A DNA stretch of 64,000 nt from Mesorhizobium sp. 113-3-3 (GCF_016756495.1 NZ_AP023243.1:4344501-4408500), one strand, 5' to 3'; shown: positions 54,417-64,000, counted from the first letter of the stretch. Notes: generated by a model from the letters alone, not told the origin. Translations and numbers: made by a program.

Positions 54417-55808
54417 ATGTTGAGCCGACCCAAATCGTCGATTGCCAGGATTGCGCGTGTTTTCACGACGCTTTCGCTTGGCGTCGCCGTCGCCGTGGCA
54501 AGTTCGGTCACCGCCTTCGCCCAGAGCGTTCCGGTGGTGCGCGATGCCGAGATCGAGGCTTTGGTGCGCGACTATGCGCGACCGATCTTCAAAGCGGCGG
54601 GGCTGGCGAATGACGGCATCGACATCGTGCTGGTCAATGATTCCAGCTTCAACGCTTTCGTCACCGGGCGACGCCTGTTCATCAACACCGGCGCGCTGAT
54701 GACGGCCGAAACGCCGAACGAGATCATCGGCGTCATCGCGCACGAGGCCGGCCATATCGCCGGCGGCCACCAGCAGAAACTGCGTGACCAGCTCGAGCGC
54801 GCCAAAACGATGGCCATCATCGCCACCTTGCTCGGCGCGGGCGCGATCGTCGCTGGCGCGACCACCAACAGCCGCGGCCTTGCGGGCGCCGGCATGGGCG
54901 TGGCCGCCGGCGGCGGCGAAATGGCGCAACGCAGCATCCTTGCCTACCAGCGCACCGAGGAGATCACGGCCGACCGCTCCGCAATCACCTATCTCAACGC
55001 CACCGGTCAGTCCGGCATGGGCATGCTGAAGACATTCCGGCGCTTCCAGACCGCGCTGTCGCTGTCGGGCGCACAGGTCGACCCCTATCGGATCAGCCAT
55101 CCGATGCCGCAGGAGCGCATCGCCAATCTCGAAGTGCTGGTGAAACAGAGTCCCAATGTCGACAAGCTCGATCCGCCGGCGCTGCAGCAGCGTCATGACA
55201 TGATGCGGGTGAAGATCGCCGTCTACATGGAAGGCCAGGCCACCGCGGCGCGGCTGATGCAGAAGATGAGAGGCAGCCTCGCCGCGCAGTATGGCGACGC
55301 CCAATCGACCTATCTTTACGGCGACATCGCCGGCGCACTCGCCAAGACCAATGCCCTGATCAAGGCTCAGCCGAAGAATGCCTATTTCCAGGAGTTGCGC
55401 GGCGACATCCTAATGAAGGCGAACAAGCCCAAGGACGCGGCGGATGCCTACGCCAAGGCGGTCAGCCTCGATCCGGCGCGGTCGGGTCTGCTGCCTGTCT
55501 CGCTCGGCCAGGCGCTGATGGCGGTCGGCACGCCTGACACGCTGAAGAAGGCCGTCGTGCAGATCAACAATGGCCTGGGACGCGACAAGGAAAATTCCGC
55601 CGGCTATCGCTACCTGGCGCAGGCTTACGGCGAACTGGGTGACATACCAGGCGCCGAGCTTGCCACGGCGGAAGGTCATTTCTATTCCGGTAACTACAAG
55701 GATGCGAAGATCTTCGCCATGCGGGCGCAGCAGCAGATGAAGCGCGGCGAGCCGCGCTGGATACGCGCCCAGGATATCATAAACTACAAATCGTCTAACA
55801 AGATCTAG
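54417..55808 (+). CDS. M48-family metalloprotease with TPR repeats (BepA-like)
   Basis: A 463-residue periplasmic zinc protease. A signal segment (about 10-36) precedes the catalytic domain with HEAGH at 109-113; the third zinc ligand is expected in the EEITADRSAI helix near 180. TPR-like repeats occupy about 290-440 (AYFQELRGDILMKANKPKDAADAYAKAVSLDP). BepA in E. coli monitors outer-membrane protein assembly; a similar quality-control role is inferred. The ribosome-binding site is weak. The DsbA-like gene follows 63 nt downstream on the same strand. Confidence 0.9.
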   Translation: MLSRPKSSIARIARVFTTLSLGVAVAVASSVTAFAQSVPVVRDAEIEALVRDYARPIFKAAGLANDGIDIVLVNDSSFNAFVTGRRLFINTGALMTAETPNEIIGVIAHEAGHIAGGHQQKLRDQLERAKTMAIIATLLGAGAIVAGATTNSRGLAGAGMGVAAGGGEMAQRSILAYQRTEEITADRSAITYLNATGQSGMGMLKTFRRFQTALSLSGAQVDPYRISHPMPQERIANLEVLVKQSPNVDKLDPPALQQRHDMMRVKIAVYMEGQATAARLMQKMRGSLAAQYGDAQSTYLYGDIAGALAKTNALIKAQPKNAYFQELRGDILMKANKPKDAADAYAKAVSLDPARSGLLPVSLGQALMAVGTPDTLKKAVVQINNGLGRDKENSAGYRYLAQAYGELGDIPGAELATAEGHFYSGNYKDAKIFAMRAQQQMKRGEPRWIRAQDIINYKSSNKI

Positions 55809-55871
55809 TGAACCTTCCGGTCACGCACTGCGACACAGCGAGACCAGGAAACAGGCAAAGGAACGAGAACG

Positions 55872-56672
55872 ATGAAAAAGGCACTGCTGCTGGGCACCAC
55901 GGGGGTCGCTGTAGTCCTTGCCATGCTGGCTTTCGGTTTCGTGGCCGGCAGCCCACAGATTGCCAAGGCCGGCACGACGCAGCCTGTCCAGACGGCGGCC
56001 GAAACCAAGATCGACCGCGCCGAGGTCGAAGGGATCATCCGCGACTATCTCCTGAAGAACCCGGAAGTGCTGCTCGAAGTGCAGGACGCGCTCGAGGCCA
56101 AGCAGAAGGAAGAGCAGCGCATCGCCGCGCTCGGCGTCATCAAGGACGCCAAGGACCAGATCTTCAACTCCGCCTTCGACGGCGTCGTCGGCAATCCGAA
56201 CGGCAAGGTGACGATCGTCGAGTTCTACGACTACAATTGCGGCTTCTGCAAACGCGCCATCGAGGACATGCGGGCGCTGACCAAATCCGACCCGGAGCTG
56301 CGCTTCGTGCTCAAGGAATTCCCGATCCTCGGCCCGGATTCGCAGAAAGCCAGCGTCGTTTCGATGGCGTTCCACCTGATGATGCCTGAAAAGTATGGCG
56401 AGTTCCACAATGCGCTGCTCGGCGGCCAGGGACGCGCCACCGAGGCGGCCGCGATCAAGATCGCGCTTTCGCTCGGCGCCGACGAGGCGACGCTGCGCGA
56501 GAAGATGAAGGATGCTTCGATCCCCGAGGCCTTCTCCAAGACCTATGATCTTGCCAACAAGCTGGCGATCACCGGCACGCCGTCCTATGTCGTCGGCAAC
56601 GAGGTCGTGTTCGGGGCTCTCGGGCAGGAGGTGTTGGCGGAAAAGATCAAGGCGGTGAAAGCCGCGCTTTGA
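55872..56672 (+). CDS. DsbA-family thiol-disulfide oxidoreductase
   Basis: A 266-residue periplasmic protein anchored or exported by MKKALLLGTTGVAVVLAMLAFGF. A helical N-terminal region (about 45-90) precedes a thioredoxin fold with the CGFC active site (Cys123, Cys126), the VEFYDYNCGFCKRA motif, and the cis-Pro in GTPSYVVGNEVV. The N-terminal helices recall ScsC-like or Com1-like proteins that act in disulfide isomerisation or formation. An AGGAACGAGA site precedes the ATG. Confidence 0.9.
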   Translation: MKKALLLGTTGVAVVLAMLAFGFVAGSPQIAKAGTTQPVQTAAETKIDRAEVEGIIRDYLLKNPEVLLEVQDALEAKQKEEQRIAALGVIKDAKDQIFNSAFDGVVGNPNGKVTIVEFYDYNCGFCKRAIEDMRALTKSDPELRFVLKEFPILGPDSQKASVVSMAFHLMMPEKYGEFHNALLGGQGRATEAAAIKIALSLGADEATLREKMKDASIPEAFSKTYDLANKLAITGTPSYVVGNEVVFGALGQEVLAEKIKAVKAAL

Positions 56673-56817
56673 TCGGCCCGGGGTTTTCTTCACGGGCGCA
56701 TTTCGGCCTGTTGTGGACAGTGAAAGAACGCACTTGCGCTCTTTTCGCGGACGACTATGCCCGGTATAGAGGCCCAGCGCGCCGGTTTGATACCGGCGCC
56801 GGAAAAGGTCGGGTTTT

Positions 56818-57252
56818 TTGAAAACGGTTTTCGTCCTGAACGGTCCCAATCTCAACGCGCTCGGCAAGCGCGAGCCGGGCATCTATGGCGGCAAGACGCT
56901 TGCCGCGATCGCCGACGACTGCAAGCAGTTGGGCACCGCGCTCGGGCTCGAGATCGATTTCCGCCAGTCGAACCATGAGGGTGACCTTGTCGACTGGATC
57001 CAGGAGGCCGGCGACAAGGCTGCCGGCATCGTCATCAATCCAGGCGCCTACAGCCACACCTCGATCGCCATTCACGACGCTATCCGTTCGGTCGCGCCGC
57101 TGCCGGTCGCCGAAGTTCACCTTTCCAACATCCATGCGCGGGAATCATTCCGCCACGTCTCCATGGTCGCGCCGGTCGCTGTCGGCATGATCTGTGGCTT
57201 TGGGCCGCTCGGCTACACGCTGGCGCTACAGGCGCTGGCCGCACGCCTATGA
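56818..57252 (+). CDS. aroQ: 3-dehydroquinate dehydratase, type II
   Basis: Catalyses the third shikimate-pathway step. The 144-residue protein begins with a TTG codon ([25 protein letters not shown]), with the catalytic tyrosine in [17 protein letters not shown], and the histidine-bearing [14 protein letters not shown]. It forms a dodecamer in known cases. It heads the aroQ-accB-accC-aat run, 26 nt before accB, an arrangement common in alphaproteobacteria. Confidence 0.95.
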   Translation: MKTVFVLNGPNLNALGKREPGIYGGKTLAAIADDCKQLGTALGLEIDFRQSNHEGDLVDWIQEAGDKAAGIVINPGAYSHTSIAIHDAIRSVAPLPVAEVHLSNIHARESFRHVSMVAPVAVGMICGFGPLGYTLALQALAARL

Positions 57253-57278
57253 CCGGCCAACAAACAGAAGGCTCGAAA

Positions 57279-57737
57279 ATGTCGATAAAGAAGACCGGTG
57301 TTGACCAGCAACTGATCCGCGATCTGGCGGGTATACTGAACGACACCAACCTGACCGAGATCGAGGTTGAACTGGGCGACCTGAAGGTGCGCGTGTCGCG
57401 GCAGGCCCCTGCCGTCCACGCCATCGCGGCACCTCAGCCCAGCTATGCGCCGGCAGCAGCCCAGCCCGCGGTCGCGGCCGCCCCGGCTACGGTCGACGTG
57501 TCGAAGAACGCGGTGGCCTCGCCAATGGTCGGCACCGCCTATCTGGCGCCATCGCCCGACGCCAAGCCGTTCATCGAGATCGGCCAGAAGGTCAAGGAAG
57601 GCCAGACGCTGCTGATCATCGAGGCGATGAAGACGATGAACCAGATCCCCTCGCCCCGCGCCGGCACGGTCACGGCGATCCTGTTCGAGGATGCGACGCC
57701 GGTCGAATACGGCATGCCGCTCGTCGTGATCGAGTAG
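57279..57737 (+). CDS. accB: Biotin carboxyl carrier protein of acetyl-CoA carboxylase
   Basis: Carries biotin between carboxylase and carboxyltransferase in the first step of fatty-acid synthesis. The 152-residue protein has the N-terminal coiled region [17 protein letters not shown], an Ala/Pro-rich linker (about 43-72), and the biotinyl domain with EAMKTMNQI, Lys118 being the biotinylated residue. GAAGG lies upstream of the ATG at 57279. Confidence 0.95.
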   Translation: MSIKKTGVDQQLIRDLAGILNDTNLTEIEVELGDLKVRVSRQAPAVHAIAAPQPSYAPAAAQPAVAAAPATVDVSKNAVASPMVGTAYLAPSPDAKPFIEIGQKVKEGQTLLIIEAMKTMNQIPSPRAGTVTAILFEDATPVEYGMPLVVIE

Positions 57738-57747
57738 AGCGGGCCGG

Positions 57748-59091
57748 ATGTTCCAGAAGATCCTCATCGCCAATCGCGGCGAAATCGCGCTTCGGGTGCT
57801 GCGCGCCTGCAAGGAACTCGGCATCCAGACGGTGGTGGTGCATTCGACCGCCGACGCCGACGCCATGCATGTGCGGCTTGCCGACGAGAGCGTCTGCATT
57901 GGGCCGCCGCCATCGCGCGACAGCTATCTCAACATCCATCAGATCGTCGCGGCCTGCGAGATCACCGGCGCCGACGCCGTGCATCCGGGCTATGGCTTCC
58001 TGTCGGAGAACGCCAAGTTCGCCGACATACTGGCCGCGCACAACATCACCTTCATCGGCCCGACCGGCGACCATATCCGCGTCATGGGCGACAAGATCGA
58101 GGCCAAGCGCACCGCAAAGCGCCTCGGCATTCCGGTGGTACCCGGTTCCGACGGCGCGGTGACCGACGAGAAGGAAGCCAAGCGCATTGCCGCCGAGATC
58201 GGCTATCCCGTGATCATCAAGGCCTCGGCCGGCGGCGGCGGGCGCGGCATGAAGGTTGCCCTTACCGAGGCGGACCTTGAGATCGCCTTGCAGACGGCGC
58301 GGTCGGAAGCAGGTGCTGCGTTCGGCGACGACGCCGTCTATATCGAAAAATACCTGCAGAAGCCGCGCCATATCGAGGTACAGGTGTTCGGTGACGGTTT
58401 CGGCCGCGGCGTGCATTTCGGTGAGCGCGACTGTTCGCTGCAACGGCGCCACCAGAAAGTCTGGGAAGAGGCCAATTCGCCGGCGCTCAATGCCGAGGAG
58501 CGGTCCCGCATCGGCGGCATCTGCGCCAAGGCCATCGCCGATCTCGGCTATTCCGGCGCCGGCACGATCGAGTTCCTCTACGAGAATGGCGAGTTCTATT
58601 TCATCGAAATGAACACGCGCCTGCAGGTCGAGCATCCGGTGACGGAAGCGATCACCGGCATAGATCTTGTCCACGAGCAGATCCGCGTCGCTTCCGGCGG
58701 CGGACTTTCGGTCAAGCAGGAAGACATCAAGTTCAATGGCCACGCCATCGAATGCCGCATCAACGCCGAGGATCCGCGCACCTTCACCCCCTCGCCCGGC
58801 ACCATCACGCATTTCCACACGCCAGGCGGTCTCGGCATACGCGTCGATTCCGGCGTCTATTCCGGCTACAAGATCCCGCCCTACTACGACAGCCTGATCG
58901 GCAAGCTGATCGTGCATGGGCGCAACCGCGTCGAATGCATGATGCGGCTACGCCGGGCGCTGGATGAATTCGTCGTCGACGGCATCAAGACGACGTTGCC
59001 GCTGTTTCGCGATCTGGTCGGCAATGCCGACATCGCCAATGGCGACTATGACATCCACTGGCTGGAAAAATACCTGGCCAAGGAAGAATAG
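57748..59091 (+). CDS. accC: Biotin carboxylase of acetyl-CoA carboxylase
   Basis: ATP-dependent carboxylation of biotin on AccB. A 447-residue ATP-grasp enzyme: [20 protein letters not shown] at the N-terminus, [13 protein letters not shown] glycine-rich loop, [20 protein letters not shown], and [16 protein letters not shown] with the metal and active-site residues. It starts 11 nt after accB and is followed by aat 12 nt later. Confidence 0.97.
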   Translation: MFQKILIANRGEIALRVLRACKELGIQTVVVHSTADADAMHVRLADESVCIGPPPSRDSYLNIHQIVAACEITGADAVHPGYGFLSENAKFADILAAHNITFIGPTGDHIRVMGDKIEAKRTAKRLGIPVVPGSDGAVTDEKEAKRIAAEIGYPVIIKASAGGGGRGMKVALTEADLEIALQTARSEAGAAFGDDAVYIEKYLQKPRHIEVQVFGDGFGRGVHFGERDCSLQRRHQKVWEEANSPALNAEERSRIGGICAKAIADLGYSGAGTIEFLYENGEFYFIEMNTRLQVEHPVTEAITGIDLVHEQIRVASGGGLSVKQEDIKFNGHAIECRINAEDPRTFTPSPGTITHFHTPGGLGIRVDSGVYSGYKIPPYYDSLIGKLIVHGRNRVECMMRLRRALDEFVVDGIKTTLPLFRDLVGNADIANGDYDIHWLEKYLAKEE

Positions 59092-59103
59092 TCCGGGGAC
59101 GCG

Positions 59104-59721
59104 ATGACCCGTCCTTACGCGCCCGGCTATCGCATCCCCACCGACCTTCTGCTCAAGGCCTACGCTTCGGGCGTCTTCCCGATGGCCGAAAGCGCCAGCG
59201 ACCCAGAGGTGTTCTGGGTGCGGCCGGAGACGCGCGGCATCATACCGCTCGACGGATTCCACACGCCCAAAAGCCTGAAGAAAGCGATCCGCAAAGGCCC
59301 GTTCGACATCCGCTTCGATTTCGATTTCGAGGCGACGATCGACGGTTGTGCGGAAAAGCGCGAGGAGCGGCGCTCGACCTGGATCAACGCGCCGATCCGC
59401 GAGGCTTATGTCCAGCTGCACCGCATGGGCCACTGCCATTCCGTCGAGGCATGGCGCGGGGACCAGTTGGTCGGCGGCCTTTATGGCGTGTCGCTCGGAC
59501 GGGTGTTCTTCGGCGAGAGCATGTTTTCCAAGGAGACGGATGCGTCGAAGGTCTGCCTGGTGCATCTGGTCGAACGCTTGAAGGCGCGCGGCTTCGCCCT
59601 GCTTGATACGCAATTCACCACCGAGCACCTCAAGCGCTTCGGCGCGGTCGACGTCCCGCGCGGCAAGTATGAGAAAATGCTGGCCGAGGCGCTGAAGGGT
59701 GAAGCGATCTTTTTTCCGTAG
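59104..59721 (+). CDS. aat: Leucyl/phenylalanyl-tRNA-protein transferase
   Basis: Adds Leu or Phe to proteins with N-terminal Arg or Lys, marking them for ClpSAP degradation. At 205 residues it matches the family: [59 protein letters not shown], and [21 protein letters not shown] lies before the ATG. It is the last gene of the acc operon. Confidence 0.95.
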   Translation: MTRPYAPGYRIPTDLLLKAYASGVFPMAESASDPEVFWVRPETRGIIPLDGFHTPKSLKKAIRKGPFDIRFDFDFEATIDGCAEKREERRSTWINAPIREAYVQLHRMGHCHSVEAWRGDQLVGGLYGVSLGRVFFGESMFSKETDASKVCLVHLVERLKARGFALLDTQFTTEHLKRFGAVDVPRGKYEKMLAEALKGEAIFFP

Positions 59722-59731
59722 GGATCGAGCC

Positions 59732-60118
59732 CTACTTCCCGGCCGCAGCCTCGATCGGCGTCTGCGAGTGGAACATCATCTTCCAGCCGTTGACGCGATG
59801 GACATAGCCGGTGCTGACCAGCGCCGCGTAAGGGTCGCCATTTTCCCGCGTCGCATGCGCCTCGTAGGTCAGCATGACGATGTCGCTGCCGGGTTCGATG
59901 ATCCCTTTGAGTTCGATATTGAGATCGCGCCAGCGGTTGGGCTTGGTCGCGGTCTTGGCTAGGTCGGCATTGTCCATCGCCTTCGCCATTTGTGGAAAGG
60001 CCACCAGGCATTCCGTGTCGGCATTGGCCGCATAGTAGGCAGCATCGCCGGTCCAGAACCCTTTTTCGAGTTCCAGCAGTTCTTTCTTGCTGGCCGTGAT
60101 TCGCTTGCTGTCCGACAT
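59732..60118 (-). CDS. NTF2-like (DUF4440/SnoaL-type) protein
   Basis: A 128-residue soluble protein. Elements ELLELEKGFWTGDAAYYAANADTECLVAFP, YEAHATRENGDPYAALVSTGYVHRVNGWKMMFHSQTP match the cone-shaped NTF2-like fold, with the C-terminal VNGWKMMFHSQ strand. Such proteins serve as enzymes or binding proteins in many contexts; the role here is unknown. A GGAGGA site precedes the ATG. Confidence 0.82.
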   Translation of the reverse strand: MSDSKRITASKKELLELEKGFWTGDAAYYAANADTECLVAFPQMAKAMDNADLAKTATKPNRWRDLNIELKGIIEPGSDIVMLTYEAHATRENGDPYAALVSTGYVHRVNGWKMMFHSQTPIEAAAGK

Positions 60119-60195
60119 CGAACTATCCTCCGGGGCGCATCGATGCGCATTCGTCCGTGGTCCAACGCATGGTGGCCACGACGGTTCCGAAGGGA

Positions 60196-60786
60196 TCAGT
60201 TGGTAGTATCCGGTTCCGTGGGGTCGGACTGTTCCACATCCGGGGTAGCCGCAGGCTTGGCGGCGGCCGGTTTGGTCGCGGCCGGCTTCGAAGCGTCGGC
60301 CTTGGTCGCGTCAGCCTTGCTTGCATCGGGCGCCGGCACATCGGACTTCTGCTTGCATTCCTTCAGCCAGACGTCATAGACGGCATGCTCGACGGCGTTG
60401 AGACCCGGGCTTTCGGCGAACATCCAGCCGGTGAAGATGCGGCGGATCTTGCGGTCGAGCGTGATCTCGTCGACCTCGACGAAGGAATCGGTCTTCGGTT
60501 CCTCGTTCTGCGGCCGGGAATAACAGACGCGCGGCGTCACCTGCAAAGCGCCGAACTGCACCGTCTCGTCGATATAGACATCAAAGGTGATGATGCGGCC
60601 AGTGATCTTGTCGATGCCGGCGAACTCGGCAACCGGGTTGGCGATGCGATCAGATCCTGCGGACGCTGCCGGCGCCGGTGCGGCGGGGGCCGCCGGTGCG
60701 GGCGACGCCGCAAAGGCCGCGGTGCTGACGGCGAGGCCGGCGGCTAGCGTCAGACCGCCCGTCGATATCCGATTGAAAAAGTTCAT
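60196..60786 (-). CDS. DUF2155-domain exported protein
   Basis: A 196-residue secreted protein (signal MNFFNRISTGGLTLAAGLAV), an Ala/Pro-rich spacer (30-43), the conserved DUF2155 core KITGRIITFDVYIDETVQFG, LQVTPRVCYSRPQNE and IFTGWMFAESPGLNAVEHAVYDVWLKEC, and a low-complexity tail rich in Ala, Lys and Pro. It is widespread and conserved in Rhizobiales, of unknown function. It lies on the same strand as and about 160 nt from the NDUFA12 gene. Confidence 0.9.
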   Translation of the reverse strand: MNFFNRISTGGLTLAAGLAVSTAAFAASPAPAAPAAPAPAASAGSDRIANPVAEFAGIDKITGRIITFDVYIDETVQFGALQVTPRVCYSRPQNEEPKTDSFVEVDEITLDRKIRRIFTGWMFAESPGLNAVEHAVYDVWLKECKQKSDVPAPDASKADATKADASKPAATKPAAAKPAATPDVEQSDPTEPDTTN

Positions 60787-60945
60787 ATAGGGGTACCGGT
60801 GGTTCGCGCCCGGGTGATTCCGTCGATCGCCAAGGCTAGTCGCCGTTTTCTGATCAGCAAGCAGCTAAACACCAATTGTGGCGATAAAGGACCGGCCTGC
60901 GCTTCGTGCTGTGACAAGTCGCGGCGGCATTGCAAGCCGTGGCCG

Positions 60946-61344
60946 TTACGACCCGGGCGTCCAGGCGTCGTAGTCACCCGTGACCTGCGGGCGATGCTGG
61001 TTGGTCAGCACCGAGCCCTTCGGGCGGTAGGCCGCCGGCGTGCCGGTCAGATTGGGCTGATGCGGCTTCTGCCAGTCGCGCGGCTTGTAATCGTCACTGG
61101 GCGGCGCGAGATCGACGCGGTGATGGATCCAGCCGTGCCAGCCGGGCGGAATGGCCGACGCCTCCGAATAGTTGCGGTAGATGACCCAGCGGCGCGTGCG
61201 GCCTTCCGAATCGATACCGCCTTCGTAGTAGACATTGCCGACTTCGTCCTGGCCGACCCGCTTGCCGTACCGCCAGGTGTGCAGGCGTGTTCCCAGCGTC
61301 TGGCTGTTCCACCAGGTGAAAAACTGCGTCAGGAAAGTCTTCAT
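60946..61344 (-). CDS. NADH:ubiquinone oxidoreductase subunit NDUFA12
   Basis: Accessory subunit of respiratory complex I, shared by alphaproteobacteria and mitochondria. The 132-residue protein contains WWNSQTLGTRLHTWRYGKRVG, DEVGNVYYE, RRWVIYRNYSEAS, and IPPGWHGWIHHRVDL, the signature of the family, and a tail TNQHRPQVTGDYDAWTPG. AAGGG lies upstream of the ATG. DUF2155 and aat neighbours are typical for the order. Confidence 0.95.
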   Translation of the reverse strand: MKTFLTQFFTWWNSQTLGTRLHTWRYGKRVGQDEVGNVYYEGGIDSEGRTRRWVIYRNYSEASAIPPGWHGWIHHRVDLAPPSDDYKPRDWQKPHQPNLTGTPAAYRPKGSVLTNQHRPQVTGDYDAWTPGS

Positions 61345-61572
61345 CTCAGGACCCTTTGCGCTGGCAGCGCCTGTTTCCTGCTTATGGCGTCAGGCCTTCG
61401 GGAAGGCAAGGGTTTTGCCACAGGCAGCGCGCAAATGGCGCGCCTGGGCGCCGACACAAGCCTGTGATCCCCGGAGGCGGCAGGATGCGCGCTTGCCAAG
61501 CCTTTGCGCTCTTTCTAAAGCTCAGCGCGCCCATGCGGATCCAAACCGCCCGTGGGCCGAGGGAGGTGACGA

Positions 61573-62433
61573 TTGGCCACGAAACTGCCGACCGCCGACA
61601 TTCGCATCGGCGCGGAGTTGATTCGCCGCCGCAAGGGCGGCATCCCGTTGGTCTGCCTGACCGCCTACACCTATCCCGTCGCCCGCCTGCTCGACCCGCA
61701 TGTAGACCTGCTTCTGGTCGGCGACAGCGTCGCCATGGTCCTGCATGGCCATGAGACGACGCTCGGCGCCTCGCTCGAGATGATGATCGCGCACGGGCAA
61801 GCCGTGATGCGGGGCTCGGCCAAGGCCTGTGTCGTCGTCGACATGCCAGCCGGCAGCTACGAGGATTCGGCGGAGCAGGCCGTGGCCTCGGCGCGGCGCA
61901 TCGTCGACGAGACCGGCTGCCAGGCGGTGAAGCTTGAAGGCGGCGTCGAAATGGCCGCGCAGATCGCGGCAATCGTGGCCGCCGGCATTCCGGTCATGGG
62001 TCATATCGGCCTGCTGCCGCAATCGGTGGAAAAGGACGGCGGCTACAAGATCAAGGGCCGCACGGACGAGACTATCGCGGCGCTGACGGCCGACGCGCTC
62101 GCCGTCGAAGAGGCCGGCGCGTTTTCCGTGGTCATCGAAGGCACAATCGAGGCGGTCGCCGCCGACATCACCCGCCGTATTGCCATTCCAACCATCGGCA
62201 TCGGCGCCAGCGGCGATTGCGATGGCCAGATCCTGGTGATAGACGACATGGTCGGGCTGACCGTCGACCGCGTGCCGAAATTCGTCAAGGAATACGCCGA
62301 TCTGCGCGGGGTGATCGCGCACTCCGCCGAGCGCTACGCATCGGACGTGCGAGACCGCACTTTTCCTGGCCCCACCCATGTCTTTTCGAACTCAAAAGCC
62401 GCTTCAGGCACGAATGGCGGGGATGAAACATGA
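61573..62433 (+). CDS. panB: 3-methyl-2-oxobutanoate hydroxymethyltransferase
   Basis: Makes ketopantoate from ketoisovalerate and methylene-tetrahydrofolate, the first pantothenate step. The 286-residue protein has LTAYTYPVARLLDPHVDLLLVGDSVAMVLHG, the ETTLGASLEMM region, VKLEGGVEMAAQIAAIV, and GHIGLLPQSV. The start is TTG with GGGAGG upstream. It overlaps panC by 4 nt (ATGA), so both are made together. Confidence 0.95.
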   Translation: MATKLPTADIRIGAELIRRRKGGIPLVCLTAYTYPVARLLDPHVDLLLVGDSVAMVLHGHETTLGASLEMMIAHGQAVMRGSAKACVVVDMPAGSYEDSAEQAVASARRIVDETGCQAVKLEGGVEMAAQIAAIVAAGIPVMGHIGLLPQSVEKDGGYKIKGRTDETIAALTADALAVEEAGAFSVVIEGTIEAVAADITRRIAIPTIGIGASGDCDGQILVIDDMVGLTVDRVPKFVKEYADLRGVIAHSAERYASDVRDRTFPGPTHVFSNSKAASGTNGGDET

Positions 62434-63281
62434 GCCGGCCTGACGTCGTCGATAGCGTCGCCGCACTTCGCGCGCGGGTTCGGGACTGGCGGCGCGACGG
62501 CCTGCGCGTCGCCATGGTGCCGACCATGGGCGCACTGCATGAGGGGCATCTCTCCCTGATCAGGATCGCCAGGGAAAAAGCCGAGCGCTGCGTGGTGTCG
62601 ATCTTCGTCAACCCGACGCAGTTCGCTCCGAGCGAGGATCTCGACAAGTACCCGCGCCAGGTCGCCCGCGACCTGGACCTGCTGGCGACGGTCAAGGCCG
62701 ATCTTGCCTTCACGCCGACGGTCGGCGCGATGTATCCCGCCGGCTTTGCCACCAGGATCTCGGTCGGCGGCCCGTCCGCCGGGCTCGAATCGGACTTCCG
62801 CCCCACTTTCTTCGAAGGCGTCGCCACCGTGGTGGCCAAGCTCTTTCTTCAGACAACGCCTGACTGTGCGGTCTTCGGCGAGAAGGATTACCAGCAGCTT
62901 TGTGTCGTCAGGCAGCTCTGCCGCGACCTCGACCTGCCCGTCGAAATCATCGGCGCCCCGACCATACGCGACGCGCATGGTCTGGCCATGTCATCCCGCA
63001 ACGCCTATCTCGATGAGGCTGAACTCGCGGTCGCTCGCCAGTTCAACGTGGTCCTGCACAAGTCGGCGGCGGCACTGGCGTCCGGCACACGTCAAGGTGA
63101 CGCAACCGGCGAAGCCAGCCGCGCGCTCATCGCCGCCGGCTTCCAGAAGGTCGACTATGTCGAGGCCCGCGAGAGCCTGACCCTGGCGCCCTGGCGCCGC
63201 GACCGCGCCGGCCGCATTCTCGCCGCGGCCTGGCTTGGCAAGACGCGGCTGATCGACAATGTTGACGTTCCCGTTGCCTGA
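62430..63281 (+). CDS. panC: Pantoate-beta-alanine ligase
   Basis: Joins pantoate and beta-alanine to pantothenate using ATP. The 283-residue protein carries PTMGALHEGHLSLI (HIGH-like nucleotide-binding motif), VNPTQFAPSEDLDKYPR, GEKDYQQLCVVRQL, and MSSRNAYL (KMSKS-like). Its start overlaps the panB stop. Confidence 0.95.
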   Translation: MSRPDVVDSVAALRARVRDWRRDGLRVAMVPTMGALHEGHLSLIRIAREKAERCVVSIFVNPTQFAPSEDLDKYPRQVARDLDLLATVKADLAFTPTVGAMYPAGFATRISVGGPSAGLESDFRPTFFEGVATVVAKLFLQTTPDCAVFGEKDYQQLCVVRQLCRDLDLPVEIIGAPTIRDAHGLAMSSRNAYLDEAELAVARQFNVVLHKSAAALASGTRQGDATGEASRALIAAGFQKVDYVEARESLTLAPWRRDRAGRILAAAWLGKTRLIDNVDVPVA

Positions 63282-63337
63282 GCGGATTGGGCTACACTGC
63301 GCTTTGTGCCCTGGCGGGTCGGAACCCATCCACGCGC

Positions 63338-64000
63338 CTACTCCTCCGTCGGCATATGGAGATACATCGACTGGATGCCGACCCGGCCCGGGCCGGTGAA
63401 GCGGTTGACGATGAAGTTCATGTTGGCGCCGAAGAAGCCGCTCGACAGGCGGTCGATCTTGGTTTCCATCCTGACCGAGGCATCCTTGAACAGCCAGCCG
63501 CCGGGCTCGATGTCGATGGTCTCGCCGGCGGCAAGCGTCTTTTCGAAGACATTGCCGTAGCCGTGCAGCCAGACGATGCCGTCGCCGCCATCGCCGCGAA
63601 AACGGTCGATGAAGAAGCCGCTCTGGCCGAACAGCATCGTCGCCAGGCCGCGTACACGCTCGAATGTGTAGTCGACATTGCCGGTGGCGGCGAGAAACTG
63701 GTGTTCGCGCACCTGGATTTCCTCGCCACGCCTGAGATGGATCGGCACGATGTGGCCGGGTCCATCACGGCTGAAGGCGATGATGCCCGCTCCCGACGCC
63801 TCGGTGACGAAGATCTGCATGCCGGCCATCATGCGCTTCAGCGCGCCTTTCAGCGATTTCAGGCCGATGGTGATGGTCGAGTTCTTCCACAACAGGATGT
63901 GGTGCTCGAAATAGACAGGCATTTGCGTCACATCGACCGAAAGCACGGGGACCAGTTCGCCCGCTATGTGATAGGTGACGCCGCCAAAGGTTTCGTCCGA
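63338..64000 (-). CDS. AIM24/TIGR00266-family protein, 5' end outside the window
   Basis: The open frame continues to the window edge, so the true start is not seen. The visible 220 residues include GLKSLKGALKRMMAGMQIFVTEASGAGIIAFS, GEEIQVREHQFLAATGNVDYTFE, LATMLFGQSGFFIDRFRGDGGDGIVWLHGYGN, GWLFKDASVRMETK, and the ending GIQSMYLHMPTEE. The alternating short strands and glycine turns fit the AIM24-like beta-roll family, whose bacterial function is unsettled. Confidence 0.85.
   Translation of the reverse strand, partial: SDETFGGVTYHIAGELVPVLSVDVTQMPVYFEHHILLWKNSTITIGLKSLKGALKRMMAGMQIFVTEASGAGIIAFSRDGPGHIVPIHLRRGEEIQVREHQFLAATGNVDYTFERVRGLATMLFGQSGFFIDRFRGDGGDGIVWLHGYGNVFEKTLAAGETIDIEPGGWLFKDASVRMETKIDRLSSGFFGANMNFIVNRFTGPGRVGIQSMYLHMPTEE

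Overview
The window is a contiguous stretch of high-GC alphaproteobacterial chromosome, most like Mesorhizobium or a close relative (Hyphomicrobiales). This rests on the protein sequences (RNase E with a large insert in its S1 region and a GWWQRKGFF tail, DUF2155, NDUFA12, BA14K-like and COG3904-type proteins), on the gene orders prfB-mrcA-amiC-rne and aroQ-accB-accC-aat, and on rhizobial-style intergenic repeats. It is an inference from sequence only; no database was searched.

Layout. 1-4054 (minus): rplL, rplJ, rplA, rplK, nusG, secE and tRNA-Trp, with structured RNA between rplA and rplJ and downstream of rplL. 4137-10219 (minus): glycolipid-binding-like protein, truncated hemoglobin, two tandem COG3904-type secreted paralogues, then tuf; these four genes separate tuf from the tRNA-Trp/secE block. 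10514-12551: EamA transporter and small membrane or envelope proteins. 12626-14956: a small decayed integrative element at the 3' end of tRNA-Gly, with a 20-bp direct repeat at its ends, GTGACAC motifs inside both ends, a broken integrase, and one AT-richer cargo gene for a PD-(D/E)XK nuclease-like protein. 14939-16237: tRNA-Gly, tRNA-Tyr, rlmB. 16346-20991: glyoxylate carboligase pathway (gcl, hyi, glxR/garR-like) divergent from an IclR regulator. 21116-22679: small secreted and membrane proteins, including a duplicated pair that ended as a BA14K-like and a polyhistidine protein. tRNA-Thr follows.

22988-26987: a ribose-type binding protein next to a CHASE3/HisKA_2 kinase, a frameshifted secreted-protein remnant, and a TetR regulator. 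27079-31673: a complete polyamine-type ABC transporter with an MBL-fold hydrolase. 31725-35767: DUF2569 protein, TetR regulator, amidase, and a second polyamine-type binding protein lacking its own permeases. 36093-40391: sugar-nucleotide epimerase/decarboxylase, NAD kinase, DEAD-box helicase. 40466-42937: envelope proteins and a GFA-fold enzyme. 43243-52040: prfB with an intact programmed +1 frameshift, PBP1A, AmiC-type amidase, and divergent rne. 52133-56672: glutaminase, aminotransferase, M48 protease, DsbA-like protein. 56818-61344: aroQ-accB-accC-aat and DUF4440, DUF2155, NDUFA12 genes. 61573-63281: panB-panC. An AIM24-family gene runs off the right edge.

Most of the window is core chromosome. 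The accessory regions most worth attention are the tRNA-Gly element with its lone nuclease-like cargo, the two COG3904-type proteins whose second domain has lost the candidate catalytic histidine, the kinase/binding-protein pair, and the duplicated secreted-protein cassettes.
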